64,000 bases of DNA from Acidovorax sp. A1169 (GCF_030704685.1 NZ_JAUZDX010000004.1:62001-126000); one strand, 5' to 3'. Shown: positions 39,135 to 48,913, counted from the stretch's first letter. Notes: generated by a model from the sequence alone, not told the origin. A program made the numbers and translations.

Positions 39135-40120
39135 CGCGGGCTCCTTGCGCGCAGGTCTGCCAGCGCGGCCAGGCCCTTGGGCGCATACAGCGCGGTGGCG
39201 ATCAACAACACGCCCAGCGGCATGTGCCAGTAGTCGGTGTGCAGCTTGAGCACCTCTTCGAGCGCAAGCCACACGGCGGCGCCCAGCGGCCCGCCCCAAC
39301 GCCGGCCCAGGCCGCCGATGACGACCATCACGATCAGCGTGGCCGATTGCGTCCAGTGCATCATCGAAGGGCTCACGAAGCTGTTGCCCGTGGCCAGCAG
39401 CGCGCCCGCCAGGCCGGCGACTGCACCGGCCAGCGTGAAGGCCGCCAGCTGCAGCAGGTACACCGGGTAGCCCAGGGCGCGCATGCGCGTCTCGTTGTCG
39501 CGGATGCCCGCCAGCGCCGCGCCGAAGCGCGAGGCCGTGGCCCGGTCCAGCCACCACAGCACCAGCGCCACCAGGGCCAGCACCACCCAGTACAGCGTGG
39601 GCTCGTGCATCACATCGAGGCCCAGGCCCAGCGCCGGCCGCATGGGCAGCGTATAGCCGTCGTCGCCGCCATAGCTGCGCAGCGACACGAACACGAAGTA
39701 CAGCATCTGCGCGAAGGCCAGCGTGATCATGATGAAGTACACGCCCTTGGTGCGCAGCGAGATGGCGCCGACCAGTGCAGCCACCAGCGCGGCAACCACC
39801 ATCGCAGCGCCCCAGACGACCCAGGCCGAGGTGGCGCCCGCATCGCTGAGCACCACCACCGCATAGGCGCCCACGCCCACGAAGCCCGCATGCCCGAGCG
39901 CCACCATGCCGCCAAAGCCCATGATGAAGTTCAGGCTTGCGGCGGCCAGCGCCACCACCAGCACCCGGCGCACGAAGCCGATGTAGAAATCCAGGCCCAG
40001 GGCCGAAGCCACCAGCGGAAACAGCGCCAGCGCCACCAGCAAGGCCAGCGGCAGCACTGCGCCGCGCCAGCGCGGCACGGCGGAGTCCGCAGGCAGGGAA
40101 GAAGTCAGGGAAGCGGACAT
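39131..40120 (-). CDS. livM: Liv-type ABC transporter permease LivM
   Basis: A 329-residue inner-membrane permease with about ten hydrophobic segments and LivM landmarks (LNFIMGFGGMVALGHAGFVGVGAY, LRTKGVYFIMITLAFAQM). The C-terminal part contains MVVIGGLGRRWGGPLGAAVW. Six bases separate it from livH and it overlaps livG by 4. Confidence 0.95.
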
Positions 40121-40126
40121 GGTGGC

Positions 40127-41047
40127 TCAGGCCTTGGCAGAAAACAGCCCCGCAGGGCGAAAGCTCAGCACCGCCGCCATCAGGGCGTACATGGCCACCT
40201 CGGCGCACAGCGGGCCCAGATCGGCGGCCACGGCGGGTGGCAGGGTGGCACGCAGCAGCAGCGGCAAGAAGGCGCGGCCGATGGTGTCCACCAGCCCCAC
40301 CAGCAAGGCGGCCACGAAGGCCCCGCGCACCGAGCCGATGCCGCCGATGACGATGACCACCAGCGCCGGGATCAGAATGGCCTCGCCCATGCCCACCTGC
40401 ACCGCCATCAGCGGGCCCATGAGGGCCCCCGCCAGGGCAGCCAGCGCCGCCCCGAGCACGAAGATGCCGCTGAACACGCGCTTGACGCGCACGCCCATCA
40501 GCTCGGCCATCCACCGGTCCGATGCCCCCGCACGCACCAGCATGCCCACGCGGCTGTGGTTGACCAGCAGGTACAACAGGCCCGCCACCAGCACCCCGGC
40601 CGCCAGCACCACCAGCCGGTACGAGGGGTAAGGCAGGCCGGCGAACAACTCCACCGGGCCCGACAGCAGGGCGGGCGTGGGCGCCATCACCGGCGATGGG
40701 CCCCAGACCATCTTCACCGCATCGTCGGCCACGAGGATCACGCCGAAGGTGGCCAGCACCTGGGCCAGGTGATCGCGCCCGTAGAGGCGGCGCATCAGCG
40801 TCACCTCCAACAGCACGGCCACCAGCACCGTGGCTGCAATCGCCACCAGCACCGCCCCCGCGAACGAACCGCTGTGCACATGCACGGTGGCCGCCACGTA
40901 GGCGCCCACCATGAACAGCGAGCCGTGCGAGAGGTTCATCACGTCCATGATCCCGAAGACCAGGGTCAGGCCCGCGGCGATCAGGAAGAGCATGAGCCCG
41001 TAGCCTGCGCCGTTGAGCAGTTGTTCGATGACGAGGATCGGGTTCAT
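40127..41047 (-). CDS. livH: Liv-type ABC transporter permease LivH
   Basis: A 306-residue permease with the LivH pattern: NGAGYGLMLFLIAAGLTLVFGIMDVMNLSHGSL at the N-terminus, and VVIVIGGIGSVRGAFVAALLVGLVDT near the end. It is 37 bases downstream of the receptor gene and 6 bases upstream of livM. Confidence 0.95.
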   Translation of the reverse strand: MNPILVIEQLLNGAGYGLMLFLIAAGLTLVFGIMDVMNLSHGSLFMVGAYVAATVHVHSGSFAGAVLVAIAATVLVAVLLEVTLMRRLYGRDHLAQVLATFGVILVADDAVKMVWGPSPVMAPTPALLSGPVELFAGLPYPSYRLVVLAAGVLVAGLLYLLVNHSRVGMLVRAGASDRWMAELMGVRVKRVFSGIFVLGAALAALAGALMGPLMAVQVGMGEAILIPALVVIVIGGIGSVRGAFVAALLVGLVDTIGRAFLPLLLRATLPPAVAADLGPLCAEVAMYALMAAVLSFRPAGLFSAKA

Positions 41048-41084
41048 GGCGTGAAGGGGCTGCGCAGGGGCAATGGTGGCAAGG

Positions 41085-42290
41085 TCACTTCAGCGGGCAT
41101 TGCGCGGAGAACGCGTCGCCGTAGTTCTCCAGCACCGTCTTGATGGTCTTGTTGGTCACGCGGCCCTCGGCGTTCTTGCCGATGGTGCGCAGGTAGAAGT
41201 TCTGCACCGGGTAGTGGTTGTTGGCATAGCGGAAGCTGCCGCGCACCGAGGGGAACTGCGCCTTGACCAGGGCCTTGACCAGGGCCTCGCGGTCGGACAC
41301 CTTGCCGCCCACGGCCTTCACGGCCGAGTCCATGGCGCTGATCACGTCGAAGGCCTGCGCGGCGTAGATGGAGGGGTAGCGCCCGCCGTATTCCTTGCGG
41401 AAGGCCGCGACGAAGGCCTTGTTGGCCGCGTTGTCCAGGTCATGCGCCCAGTGCGAGGTGTTGAACAGGCCCAGCATGGGTTCGCCCACCGCGCCGATGA
41501 TGTCCTCGTCGGCCGAGAAGCCGCTGGTCACCAGCATGATGTCCTTGGACAGCCCCGCACCCACGAACTGCTTGATGAAGTTGATGCCCATGGCACCGGG
41601 CAGGAAGAAGTACACGGCCTCGGGCTTGGCGGCGCGCAATTGCGCCAGTTCGGTCGCATAGTCGATCTGGCCGACCTTGGTGTACATCTCGTCGACCACC
41701 GTGCCCTTGAACTTGCGCTTGAAGCCGGTGAGCCCGTCCTTGCCGGCGGGGTAGTTGGGGGCGATCAGCACCATGCGGCCAAAGCCGCGGTCGGCCGCGA
41801 ACTGGCCCGCGGCCTCGTGGTACTGGTCGTTCTGGTAGGCGGTGCCGAAGAAGTAGGCATTGCACTGCGCGCCGGCCAACTGGCTCGGGCCGGCGTTGTT
41901 CGACAGGTAGGGCACCTTGGCGGCGAACAGCGTGGGCGCCACGGCCAGTGCCACGTTGGAGGCGATGGGCCCGGTGAACAGGTCGATCTTCTCGCGCTGC
42001 ACGAAGCGGTCGACCAGTTGCTTGGCCTGGTCGGGGCTGCCGGCCATGTCGGTCTGCACGAACTCCACCGGCTGGCCGCCGAGCTTGCCAGCGAGTTGCT
42101 TGATGGCCAGGTTGAAGCCGTCGCGTGCGTCGGCACCAGGTCCGGAAAAAGGGCCCGAGATGTCGAGCGCCATGCCGACCTTGATGGGGCCCTGCTGGGC
42201 CGCCGCCGTGAAGCTTGCGCAGGCGGCCAGGGTGGCCAGGGCGGCTGCGCCCAGCCGGTTGCGAAGCGAGGTGCTTGAGAGTTGTGCCAT
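41085..42290 (-). CDS. Liv-type ABC transporter substrate-binding protein
   Basis: A 401-residue periplasmic receptor. Signal peptide with core LGAAALATLAACASFTAAA, then IKVGMALDISGPFSGPGADARDGFNLA, a Leu/Ile/Val-binding-like lobe. The ATG at 42290 is preferred because an AAGGA site lies 6 bases upstream, whereas a TTG at 42296 is too close to it. It sits between the Rieske ferredoxin gene (64 bases upstream) and livH. Receptors of this branch in dioxygenase operons usually bind aromatic acids; the ligand is not known here. Confidence 0.92.
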   Translation of the reverse strand: MAQLSSTSLRNRLGAAALATLAACASFTAAAQQGPIKVGMALDISGPFSGPGADARDGFNLAIKQLAGKLGGQPVEFVQTDMAGSPDQAKQLVDRFVQREKIDLFTGPIASNVALAVAPTLFAAKVPYLSNNAGPSQLAGAQCNAYFFGTAYQNDQYHEAAGQFAADRGFGRMVLIAPNYPAGKDGLTGFKRKFKGTVVDEMYTKVGQIDYATELAQLRAAKPEAVYFFLPGAMGINFIKQFVGAGLSKDIMLVTSGFSADEDIIGAVGEPMLGLFNTSHWAHDLDNAANKAFVAAFRKEYGGRYPSIYAAQAFDVISAMDSAVKAVGGKVSDREALVKALVKAQFPSVRGSFRYANNHYPVQNFYLRTIGKNAEGRVTNKTIKTVLENYGDAFSAQCPLK

Positions 42291-42354
42291 CTTCAATCCT
42301 TATCCATCAACAAAAGGGAAAAACCAGAACCAAGAGCGCTGCGGGAGCGGAGGC

Positions 42355-42702
42355 TCAGAGCCCCACTTCGACCCGCCCGGCCACCACGCGCACCGGGAAC
42401 GTGCGCACCGCTTCGGTGACAGGCGCCTTGCAGGGCGCCCCCGTGCGGATGTCGAAGGTGCCCTGATGCAAGGGGCATTCCACACAGCCGTCTTCCACCC
42501 AGCCGTCGGACAATTTGGCGGCGCCGTGGGTGCACAGGTCGTACAGGGCAAAGAGCCCTTCCCCGTCGCGGAACACCGCCACGGGCAGGCCGTCCACCAC
42601 CACGGGCCACACGGCACCGTCCGGGAAATCCTCGGGCTCCCCCACGTCGTGCCAGGCGGCTGCCGCGCCCTGTTCCAGTGCGCTGTCGGTCGTTGTCTGC
42701 AT
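42355..42702 (-). CDS. Rieske ferredoxin component of the dioxygenase
   Basis: A 115-residue Rieske [2Fe-2S] protein. Ligands are C57 and H59 in LCTHG and C76 and H79 in CPLH. The small size and lack of other domains mark it as the soluble ferredoxin that shuttles electrons from the reductase to the alpha subunit. It starts 11 bases after the beta subunit stop. In anthranilate-dioxygenase-type operons the equivalent is AndAb. Confidence 0.94.
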   Translation of the reverse strand: MQTTTDSALEQGAAAAWHDVGEPEDFPDGAVWPVVVDGLPVAVFRDGEGLFALYDLCTHGAAKLSDGWVEDGCVECPLHQGTFDIRTGAPCKAPVTEAVRTFPVRVVAGRVEVGL

Positions 42703-42713
42703 GGCGCTGGTCC

Positions 42714-43250
42714 TCAGATGGGGGTGGCAAGCAAGGTGGCCACGCGCGAGGTGTCGTACACCACGCGCTTGCTGCGGTAGCGCCATTCGCCTTCGTGCAG
42801 CACCACCTCGTCGAGGTAGGTGCCGGCCTGGTACACGCTCGAATCGCCAGCCGTGCCGGTGATCACCACCACGTAGCTCGACTGCGTGTGCACCACGCCG
42901 TCCTTCACGGCCGTGATCACCAGCCCCGAGGTGCCGTGGCGGTACACGTGGTCCTCGAAGATGTTGGCGTTGCGCAGGGAGAGCACGCGGTCGCGCAGCA
43001 TGCCGGCATTGCGGCAGTACATGATGGGTGCGGGAAAGCCTGCGTCGAAGTTCTCCTTGGGGATGATTTCGTAGCGGCCTTCCTCGACGAAGAAGCCGGG
43101 CCACTCTTCGAGCCGGTTGTTGTCCAGCGCGCTCACGTAGCGGTGCTGCAGCTCCAGCAGTTCGGTCCACAGCTGCAGGCGCTCCTGGCGGCTGATGCCG
43201 ATGGGGGCGATGGGGGCGGTGGGGGCGATGGGGGGTGTCATCGTGGTCAT
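42714..43250 (-). CDS. Ring-hydroxylating dioxygenase beta subunit
   Basis: A 178-residue SnoaL-fold structural subunit (residues about 20-178) of a Rieske dioxygenase. Landmarks are YVSALDNNRLEEWPGFFVEEGRYEI and a conserved central FEDHVYRHGTSGLVI. The first 17 residues are a Pro/Ile/Ala repeat (PPIAPTAPIAPIG) encoded by short GGGGGCGAT-like DNA repeats, which looks like slippage expansion. It follows the alpha subunit gene by 13 bases. It pairs with alpha in an alpha3beta3 hexamer. Confidence 0.92.
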   Translation of the reverse strand: MTTMTPPIAPTAPIAPIGISRQERLQLWTELLELQHRYVSALDNNRLEEWPGFFVEEGRYEIIPKENFDAGFPAPIMYCRNAGMLRDRVLSLRNANIFEDHVYRHGTSGLVITAVKDGVVHTQSSYVVVITGTAGDSSVYQAGTYLDEVVLHEGEWRYRSKRVVYDTSRVATLLATPI

Positions 43251-43263
43251 GGTGTGCGGTGCC

Positions 43264-44544
43264 TCAGTAGCCCATCAGTGCCTGGTAGCCCACCCAGAAG
43301 CGGCGGATCAGGTTCTCGGTGATCACGGTGTCCATCTGCTCGGGCGCTTCGCGCGCCATGGCGATGTAGGAGTGCTTGTCGCCGTCGCGCGCCGTACCGC
43401 GCTGCACCAGCTCGGTGGCCTCGGTGTCTTCCATCGAGATGTAGCCCGCAGGCCCCACCAGGTTGGCCTGCAGCATGCGCAGTTCGCGCAGCTCGGGGGT
43501 GTCGTCGGCATAGCCGAAGAAATGGAACACCAGCTCGAAGTTGCCCGGCCCCTTGGGCAGCAGCTGGCGCGCCACCAGCGTGTTGTGGATCTGCTGCACC
43601 ACCAGCTGCGGAAAGATCGGCTGGATGTGGTTGGTGGTCATCTCGTCGAACTCCTGGATCTGGCCCAGCAGTGCAGGCTCTTCGAGTTCGAAGCCTTCGT
43701 CCATGGAGCGGATGTTCTGCGCGCTGTAGGCCGCAGCGGTGTCCGTTTCCACCTCGGGCTTGGTCACGGTGATGATGCTGTGCAGGCCATGGTTCGCATC
43801 CGGGATGGAGCGCGCCTTCATCCCCACGCGGAAGATGTTGAAGGTGGTGTGGAACAGGTGCAGCAGGCTGGCGTGGTAGGGGTCCTTGACGTTCTCGAAG
43901 TACAGCTTCCAGTTCGACTTGGAGAACTGGCGCGTGCAGCCCAGGTACTCGATGGGCTTGTGGAAGATGCGGTCGATCCACGGGCGCATCTGCTCGCCCA
44001 GGTACTCAGGCAGCGGCGGCGTCTCGTCGCTGAAGGTGGCGAACAGCAGGCCCTTGTAGCTGTCCACGCGCAGCTTCTGCAGGCCGTGCTCTTCGGTCTT
44101 GAAATCCTTGGGCATGCCGACCATGCCCTTCTGGCCACGGCGAAACGGCACGCCCTGCAGGTCGCCGTTGGCGGCAAAGCTCCACTGGTGGTACACGCAG
44201 GTGTGGCTGGCGGCATTGCCGCGCTTTTCGCGGCAGACCATGGCGCCCCGGTGCGCGCAGCGGTTGACCCAGCAGGCCAGCCCCTCGGCCGTGCGCGTAA
44301 CGACTACAGGGGTGTCGCCGACGAAGGTGGACTTGAAATCACCCACGTTCGGGATCTCGGCCTCCAGCCCCAGAAAGCTCCACACCGGGCCGCGGAAGAT
44401 GCGCTCCTGCTCGCGCTCGTACACCTCCTGCGAGCTGAACACCCGGTAGGGCACGCTGGAGCCATCGGGCTGCGGAAAATGCACCTGCCGCTGCGCCTTG
44501 AGCGAGACGGGCGGCGCAACAGCGACAACGGTGGTTTCGGACAT
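43264..44544 (-). CDS. Ring-hydroxylating dioxygenase alpha subunit (AndAc-like)
   Basis: A 426-residue catalytic subunit. The N-terminal Rieske centre uses C96, H98, C116 and H119 (CAHRGAM, CVYHQWSF). The catalytic domain carries the mononuclear-iron motif ENVKDPYHASLLH, with D221 as bridging Asp and H224, H229 as ligands; an acidic segment FGYADDTPE near residue 360 supplies the third ligand. The sequence looks like the anthranilate/salicylate AndAc branch, but the substrate is not proven. ATG at 44544 has an AGAGG site upstream; a TTG six bases earlier is less likely. First gene of the operon. Confidence 0.93.
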   Translation of the reverse strand: MSETTVVAVAPPVSLKAQRQVHFPQPDGSSVPYRVFSSQEVYEREQERIFRGPVWSFLGLEAEIPNVGDFKSTFVGDTPVVVTRTAEGLACWVNRCAHRGAMVCREKRGNAASHTCVYHQWSFAANGDLQGVPFRRGQKGMVGMPKDFKTEEHGLQKLRVDSYKGLLFATFSDETPPLPEYLGEQMRPWIDRIFHKPIEYLGCTRQFSKSNWKLYFENVKDPYHASLLHLFHTTFNIFRVGMKARSIPDANHGLHSIITVTKPEVETDTAAAYSAQNIRSMDEGFELEEPALLGQIQEFDEMTTNHIQPIFPQLVVQQIHNTLVARQLLPKGPGNFELVFHFFGYADDTPELRELRMLQANLVGPAGYISMEDTEATELVQRGTARDGDKHSYIAMAREAPEQMDTVITENLIRRFWVGYQALMGY

Positions 44545-44740
44545 GGGCAAGACCTCTTCGATTGGTATGCCTCCATGCTAGGAATGACCGCCCTGCCCCG
44601 CTATCCAGTATCGGCACCCAGGGCGCGCAGGCTGTCCGGTTCTTGCAAATGTGGAGTTGGAAATGCGGTCCCACCGCTGAAGACGGACGTACCCTCCCCT
44701 CAGGCGGCATGCCCTCTGCGGAAAATCTGCATGGGTCGTT

Positions 44741-45745
44741 CTAATTGCCCGCCGTCTGGCTCGGCAGTTCGCCGAAGCGCTCGCGGTAGTAGCTGGAGAA
44801 ACGGCCCAGGTGGCCGAAGCCGAACTCCAGCGCCGCGTCGGTCACACAATGGCCGCGACGCTCCTGCAAGCGCGCGCGCACGGCGTCGAGACGCATGTTG
44901 CGCAGCAGCGCCATGGGCGATTCACCGTGGTGGCGCTGGCACAGCATGTTCAGGCCACGCACGCTGACGCCTGCGGCGCGCGCCAGGTCTTCGAGCGCCA
45001 CGGGCGCACACAGGCGGCTGCGCATGTAGGCATCGAGCCGGTCGAGCCGGCGCACATCGCCATGTGCGCCTGGCAAGAGCTTGTCGGCACCCGCGTCCAG
45101 CAAGGGCGCCGCAGGCACCGGCACGCTCTGCGCGCACGAAGCCAGGAACAGCGCCACGTTGCTTTCCATGTGATCCACCCAGCGCGCATGCGCGGTGCTT
45201 TCCACCGCCTGCTGGCTCACGTGCAGCAGCGATTGCATGAGGAAGTGCCACTGCTGGCCCTGCCCCGCGCTTAAGGGCAGCAGCGGGTGCGCGAAGGTGG
45301 AATCACCCACCAGCAATTCGGGTGCCCAGGCGCGCAGCAACTGGCACGGCACCTTGAGGATGAGCTGGCGCGCGCCCTGCTGCCAGCGCATGTGCAGGTT
45401 GTGGCGCGGCGCGATCAGCGCGGCGGCGCCGGCGGGCAGGCGGATGGGCACGCCATCGGACACCATTTCGGCCGTGCCCGAGAGCGACAGGTGCACCAGC
45501 ACGAAATCGTCGAAGGGGCGCGGGCGGATTTCCACCTCCGCACCGTATTGCAGCATGAACAGTTGCAGCTGGCGCACGCGCACCTTGGACAGCGAGGTGG
45601 CCACCGGCCCGCCGCACCATTTCAGCCCATGGTCCGAGAACTCGCGGGCCACCAGGTCATGGGAGTCCACCCGCAGGTCCGACGTGAACAGCGGGCGCTG
45701 CTGCAGCGCCGACAGATCCAGGGACAGGGCAGACATGGGAACCAT
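44741..45745 (-). CDS. AraC/XylS-family transcriptional regulator
   Basis: A 334-residue regulator with an AraC-binding-like N-terminal domain (DDFVLVHLSLSGTAEMVSDG) and C-terminal double HTH (VALEDLARAAGVSVRGLNMLC, then VTDAALEFGFGHLGRFSSYYRERFGE). It lies 196 bases upstream of the dioxygenase alpha gene on the same strand, with a gap large enough for the operon promoter. The order fits a XylS-like activator that induces the downstream operon with the aromatic substrate. The start at 45745 has an AGG ribosome-site trace; 45736 is an alternative. Confidence 0.9.
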   Translation of the reverse strand: MVPMSALSLDLSALQQRPLFTSDLRVDSHDLVAREFSDHGLKWCGGPVATSLSKVRVRQLQLFMLQYGAEVEIRPRPFDDFVLVHLSLSGTAEMVSDGVPIRLPAGAAALIAPRHNLHMRWQQGARQLILKVPCQLLRAWAPELLVGDSTFAHPLLPLSAGQGQQWHFLMQSLLHVSQQAVESTAHARWVDHMESNVALFLASCAQSVPVPAAPLLDAGADKLLPGAHGDVRRLDRLDAYMRSRLCAPVALEDLARAAGVSVRGLNMLCQRHHGESPMALLRNMRLDAVRARLQERRGHCVTDAALEFGFGHLGRFSSYYRERFGELPSQTAGN

Positions 45746-45935
45746 CAGGCAGGACCTCGGCGTGGGAAGGGACGCAGCATGCGTCGAGGCCTGCCGCTTT
45801 GATCTGCATCAACACCAGCAATTTCCATACCCATGGGCGGGCAGGCGCCAAGGCGACAACCCCGCAGCCACGGTCGCCGGGCTACCGACGTACCATCGGA
45901 GCAACGCCTGTTCACCCATTCACCTCGCTTCCTCC

Positions 45936-46862
45936 ATGTATTCCACCGTCCGCACCTCGCGCAGCGAGTTCGTCCCCATCCGCACCCTGAACTACCACGT
46001 CCGCCACTGGGGCGAGGTGTCGCTGGACAGGACCCAAACCCCGCTGGTCATGGTGCACGGCTGGATGGACGTGGGCGCCTCCTACCAGTTCGTGGTGGAT
46101 GCGTTCTCGGCCGCGTTCGCCGATGGCCGGCACATCATCGCCCCCGACTGGCGCGGCTTCGGCCTGAGCAAGTTGCCCACGCCCTGCGACCACTACACCT
46201 TTCCGGACTACCTGGCCGACCTGGATCTGCTGCTCGACCACTACGTGGGCGACCAGCCCGTGGACCTGGTGGGCCACAGCATGGGCGGCAATATCGCCAT
46301 GATGTATGCCGGCGTGCGGCCCGAGCGCATCCGCCGGCTGGTCAACCTGGAGGGCTTCGGCATGCCCGCAAGCAAGCCCGAGCAGGCGCCCAAGCGCTAT
46401 GCCCAGTGGATCGACGAGATCAAGCAACTGCAGACGGGCGACATGGCCCTCAAGGCCTACGACGGCGTGGCCGGCGTGGCCCAGCGCCTGATGAAGACCA
46501 ACCCGCGCCTGTCGCAGGACAAGGCCGACTGGCTGGCCCGGCACTGGGCCGAGCCCAATGCCGAGGGCCGCTGGGAGATCCTGGGCGACCCGGCGCACAA
46601 GATCACCAGCTCGCAGCTGTACCGGCTCGACGAAGCCCTGGCCCTGTACGAGCGCATCTCCGCGCCGGTGCTGGCCGTGGAGGCCAGCGACGACAGCCTG
46701 GGTCAGTGGTGGAAGGGCCGCTACGACCTGGGCGAATACCACCAGCGCCTGACCCACGTGCGCAACTGCCGCACGGCCGTGGTGCAGGACGCTGCCCACA
46801 TGCTGCACCATGACCAGCCCGAAGCCGTGGCACGGTTGATCGAAGAGCACCTTTCTTCCTGA
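45936..46862 (+). CDS. Alpha/beta hydrolase
   Basis: A 308-residue serine hydrolase. The nucleophile elbow is GHSMGGN (Ser near residue 112), the oxyanion segment is MVHGWMDVG, and the late Asp and His lie in EASDDSLG and DAAHMLHHDQP. No signal peptide. The ATG at 45936 gives MYSTVRTSRSEFVPIRTLNYHVRHWG. It is divergent from the AraC gene (190-base gap). An ester or lactone hydrolase role near the dioxygenase operon is possible but the divergence argues that it may be unrelated. Confidence 0.88.
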   Translation: MYSTVRTSRSEFVPIRTLNYHVRHWGEVSLDRTQTPLVMVHGWMDVGASYQFVVDAFSAAFADGRHIIAPDWRGFGLSKLPTPCDHYTFPDYLADLDLLLDHYVGDQPVDLVGHSMGGNIAMMYAGVRPERIRRLVNLEGFGMPASKPEQAPKRYAQWIDEIKQLQTGDMALKAYDGVAGVAQRLMKTNPRLSQDKADWLARHWAEPNAEGRWEILGDPAHKITSSQLYRLDEALALYERISAPVLAVEASDDSLGQWWKGRYDLGEYHQRLTHVRNCRTAVVQDAAHMLHHDQPEAVARLIEEHLSS

Positions 46863-47074
46863 TCGGTCCTGCGTACTGTTCCGAGGCTGTTTTCACGAGG
46901 GCAAGGGGCATTGCCGGCCCCCATGCCCATCCATGAGAAAATGGCCAATTCGGGCGATGCTGAACCATCCCGCCCCGGTGCGGGTCATCCCCTTGCGTGC
47001 GCCCACAGCGCAGCGCACCAGGGGCCTGTTCAGCCTTGTCACCCTCTACAGAACACACTTACCAGGACACCATC

Positions 47075-48179
47075 ATGGACGCAGAACGCATCAACCTCAT
47101 CGGCAACACCTTGAGCGACCTGACCGTGCGCACGCAAGAGTTACGGAGGTATCTTTGACTTCGATGCCAAATTCGAACGTCTGAGAACCGTCAACGCATC
47201 GCTCGAAGACCCCTCGGTCTGGAACGATCCGAAGAAGGCCCAGGAACTGGGCAAGGAGAAGAAGTCGCTGGACGGCGTGGTGCTTACGCTGGAGCGACTC
47301 ACGCGCGAGCTGGCCGACAACACCGAGCTCTATGACATGAGCAAGGAAGACGGCGACGAAGACGGCCTGATGACCATCGAGGCCGAGACCGCCAAGCTGC
47401 AGCCCGAGATCGAGCAGCTCGAGTTCCGCCGCATGTTCCGCCACGAGGCCGACCCGCTCAACTGCTTCGTCGACATCCAGGCCGGCGCCGGCGGCACCGA
47501 GGCCTGCGACTGGGCCGGCATGCTGCTGCGCCAGTACCTCAAGTACGCTGAACGCAAGGGCTTCAAGACCACGGTCGAGGAAGAAACCCCGGGCGACATC
47601 GCCGGCCTCAAGAGCGCCACGATCAAGGTCGAGGGCGAGTACGCCTACGGCCTGCTGCGCACCGAGACCGGCGTGCACCGCCTGGTGCGCAAGTCGCCGT
47701 TCGACTCGTCGGGCGGGCGCCATACCAGCTTTGCCAGCCTGTTCGTCTACCCCGAGATCGATGACTCGATCCAGATCGACATCAACCCGGCCGACGTGCG
47801 CACCGACACCTACCGCGCATCGGGCGCGGGTGGCCAGCACATCAACAAGACCGACTCGGCCGTGCGCCTGACGCACATGCCCACCGGCATCGTGGTGCAG
47901 TGCCAGGACGGCCGCAGCCAGCACGGCAACCGCGACATCGCCTGGCAGCGCCTGCGCTCGCGCCTGTACGACCACGAGATGCGCAAGCGCCAGGAAGAGC
48001 AGCAAAAGCTCGAGGACACCAAGACCGACGTGGGCTGGGGCCACCAGATCCGCAGCTACGTGCTGGACAACAGCCGCATCAAGGACCTGCGCACCGGGGT
48101 GGAAATCTCGGCCACGCAGAAGGTGCTGGACGGCGACCTGGACGCCTTCATCGAAGCCTCGCTCAAGCAGGGCGTGTGA
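47075..48179 (+). CDS. prfB: Peptide chain release factor 2 (programmed +1 frameshift)
   Basis: RF2, which reads UGA and UAA stop codons. Translation starts at 47075 ([16 protein letters not shown]), runs 27 codons to an in-frame UGA (47156-47158), and must shift +1 at CUU-U to continue as [11 protein letters not shown]. The full product is 367 residues. The SPF stop-recognition tripeptide (KSPFDSSGG) and the GGQ catalytic loop ([13 protein letters not shown]) are both present. The gene before the shift is in another frame, so automatic annotation tends to miss its first 27 codons. It overlaps the HAD gene by one base. Confidence 0.98.
47144..47159 (+). promoter_or_regulatory. prfB +1 frameshift site
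   Basis: A Shine-Dalgarno-like CGGAGG (47144-47149) lies three bases before CUU (47153-47155), which is followed by UGA-C. This is the classic RF2 autoregulatory slippery site: low RF2 lets the ribosome slip to the +1 frame instead of terminating. Confidence 0.97.
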
Positions 48180-48913
48180 TGCAGCGCGACGCAGCAGCCG
48201 CCACCACCGTCGCAGCCACGGCCCCGCGCGGTAGCCCGATTGCCGTAGAGGCCTTCATCTTCGACATGGACGGCACCATGATCGACTCCATGCCCTGGCA
48301 CGCCAAGGCCTGGGTCGAGTTCACGCGGCGCCGCGGCATGGCCATCGACGTGCCCGACCTGATGGCCCGCACCACGGGCCGCAATGGCACCGAGTGCATC
48401 CGCGAGCTGCTGCAGCGCGATGTCGAGCAGGCCGAGGCCGACGCGCTCACGCGCGAGAAGGAAGACATCTACCGCGAGTTGTTCGGCCCCTCGTTCACCG
48501 AGGTGGCGGGCTTTCGCGCCTTCGCGGCGCAGGCCTGCACACGCGGCTACAAGCTGGCCGTAGGCACGGCAGGCGACATCCACAATGTGGCCTTCGCCAT
48601 GTCGCGCCTGGCCATGGCGCCCGAGCCGCTGACCATCGTGCGCGGCGACGAGGGCCTGCCCGGCAAGCCCCAGCCGGCCATCTTTCTCGAAGCGGCGCGC
48701 CGCATCGGCGCCGCGCCCGAGCGCTGCATCGTGTTTGAAGACGCACCCTTCGGTATCGAAGCCGCACGCCGCGCGGGCATGCATGCCGTGGCGGTGTGCA
48801 GCACCCACAGCGCACAGGAACTGGCGGGCCCGCATGTGCTGGCCGCCGTGCGTGACTACCACGAACTCATGAACACCGACTTTCTGGAGCGCATCCATGT
48901 TGCCATCGCCTAA
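48179..48913 (+). CDS. HAD-superfamily hydrolase
   Basis: A 244-residue HAD phosphatase of the beta-phosphoglucomutase/sugar-phosphatase subgroup. Motif I is FIFDMDGTMIDS with nucleophile D29 and acid D31; motif II is the TAG of VGTAGD; motif III K lies in LPGKPQP; motif IV is FEDAPFGIEAA. The first 20 residues are an Ala/Thr-rich extension. The start overlaps the prfB stop by one base (TGATG), so the genes are coupled. The 3' end overlaps the pepN start by 17 bases. Substrate unknown. Confidence 0.92.
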   Translation: MQRDAAAATTVAATAPRGSPIAVEAFIFDMDGTMIDSMPWHAKAWVEFTRRRGMAIDVPDLMARTTGRNGTECIRELLQRDVEQAEADALTREKEDIYRELFGPSFTEVAGFRAFAAQACTRGYKLAVGTAGDIHNVAFAMSRLAMAPEPLTIVRGDEGLPGKPQPAIFLEAARRIGAAPERCIVFEDAPFGIEAARRAGMHAVAVCSTHSAQELAGPHVLAAVRDYHELMNTDFLERIHVAIA

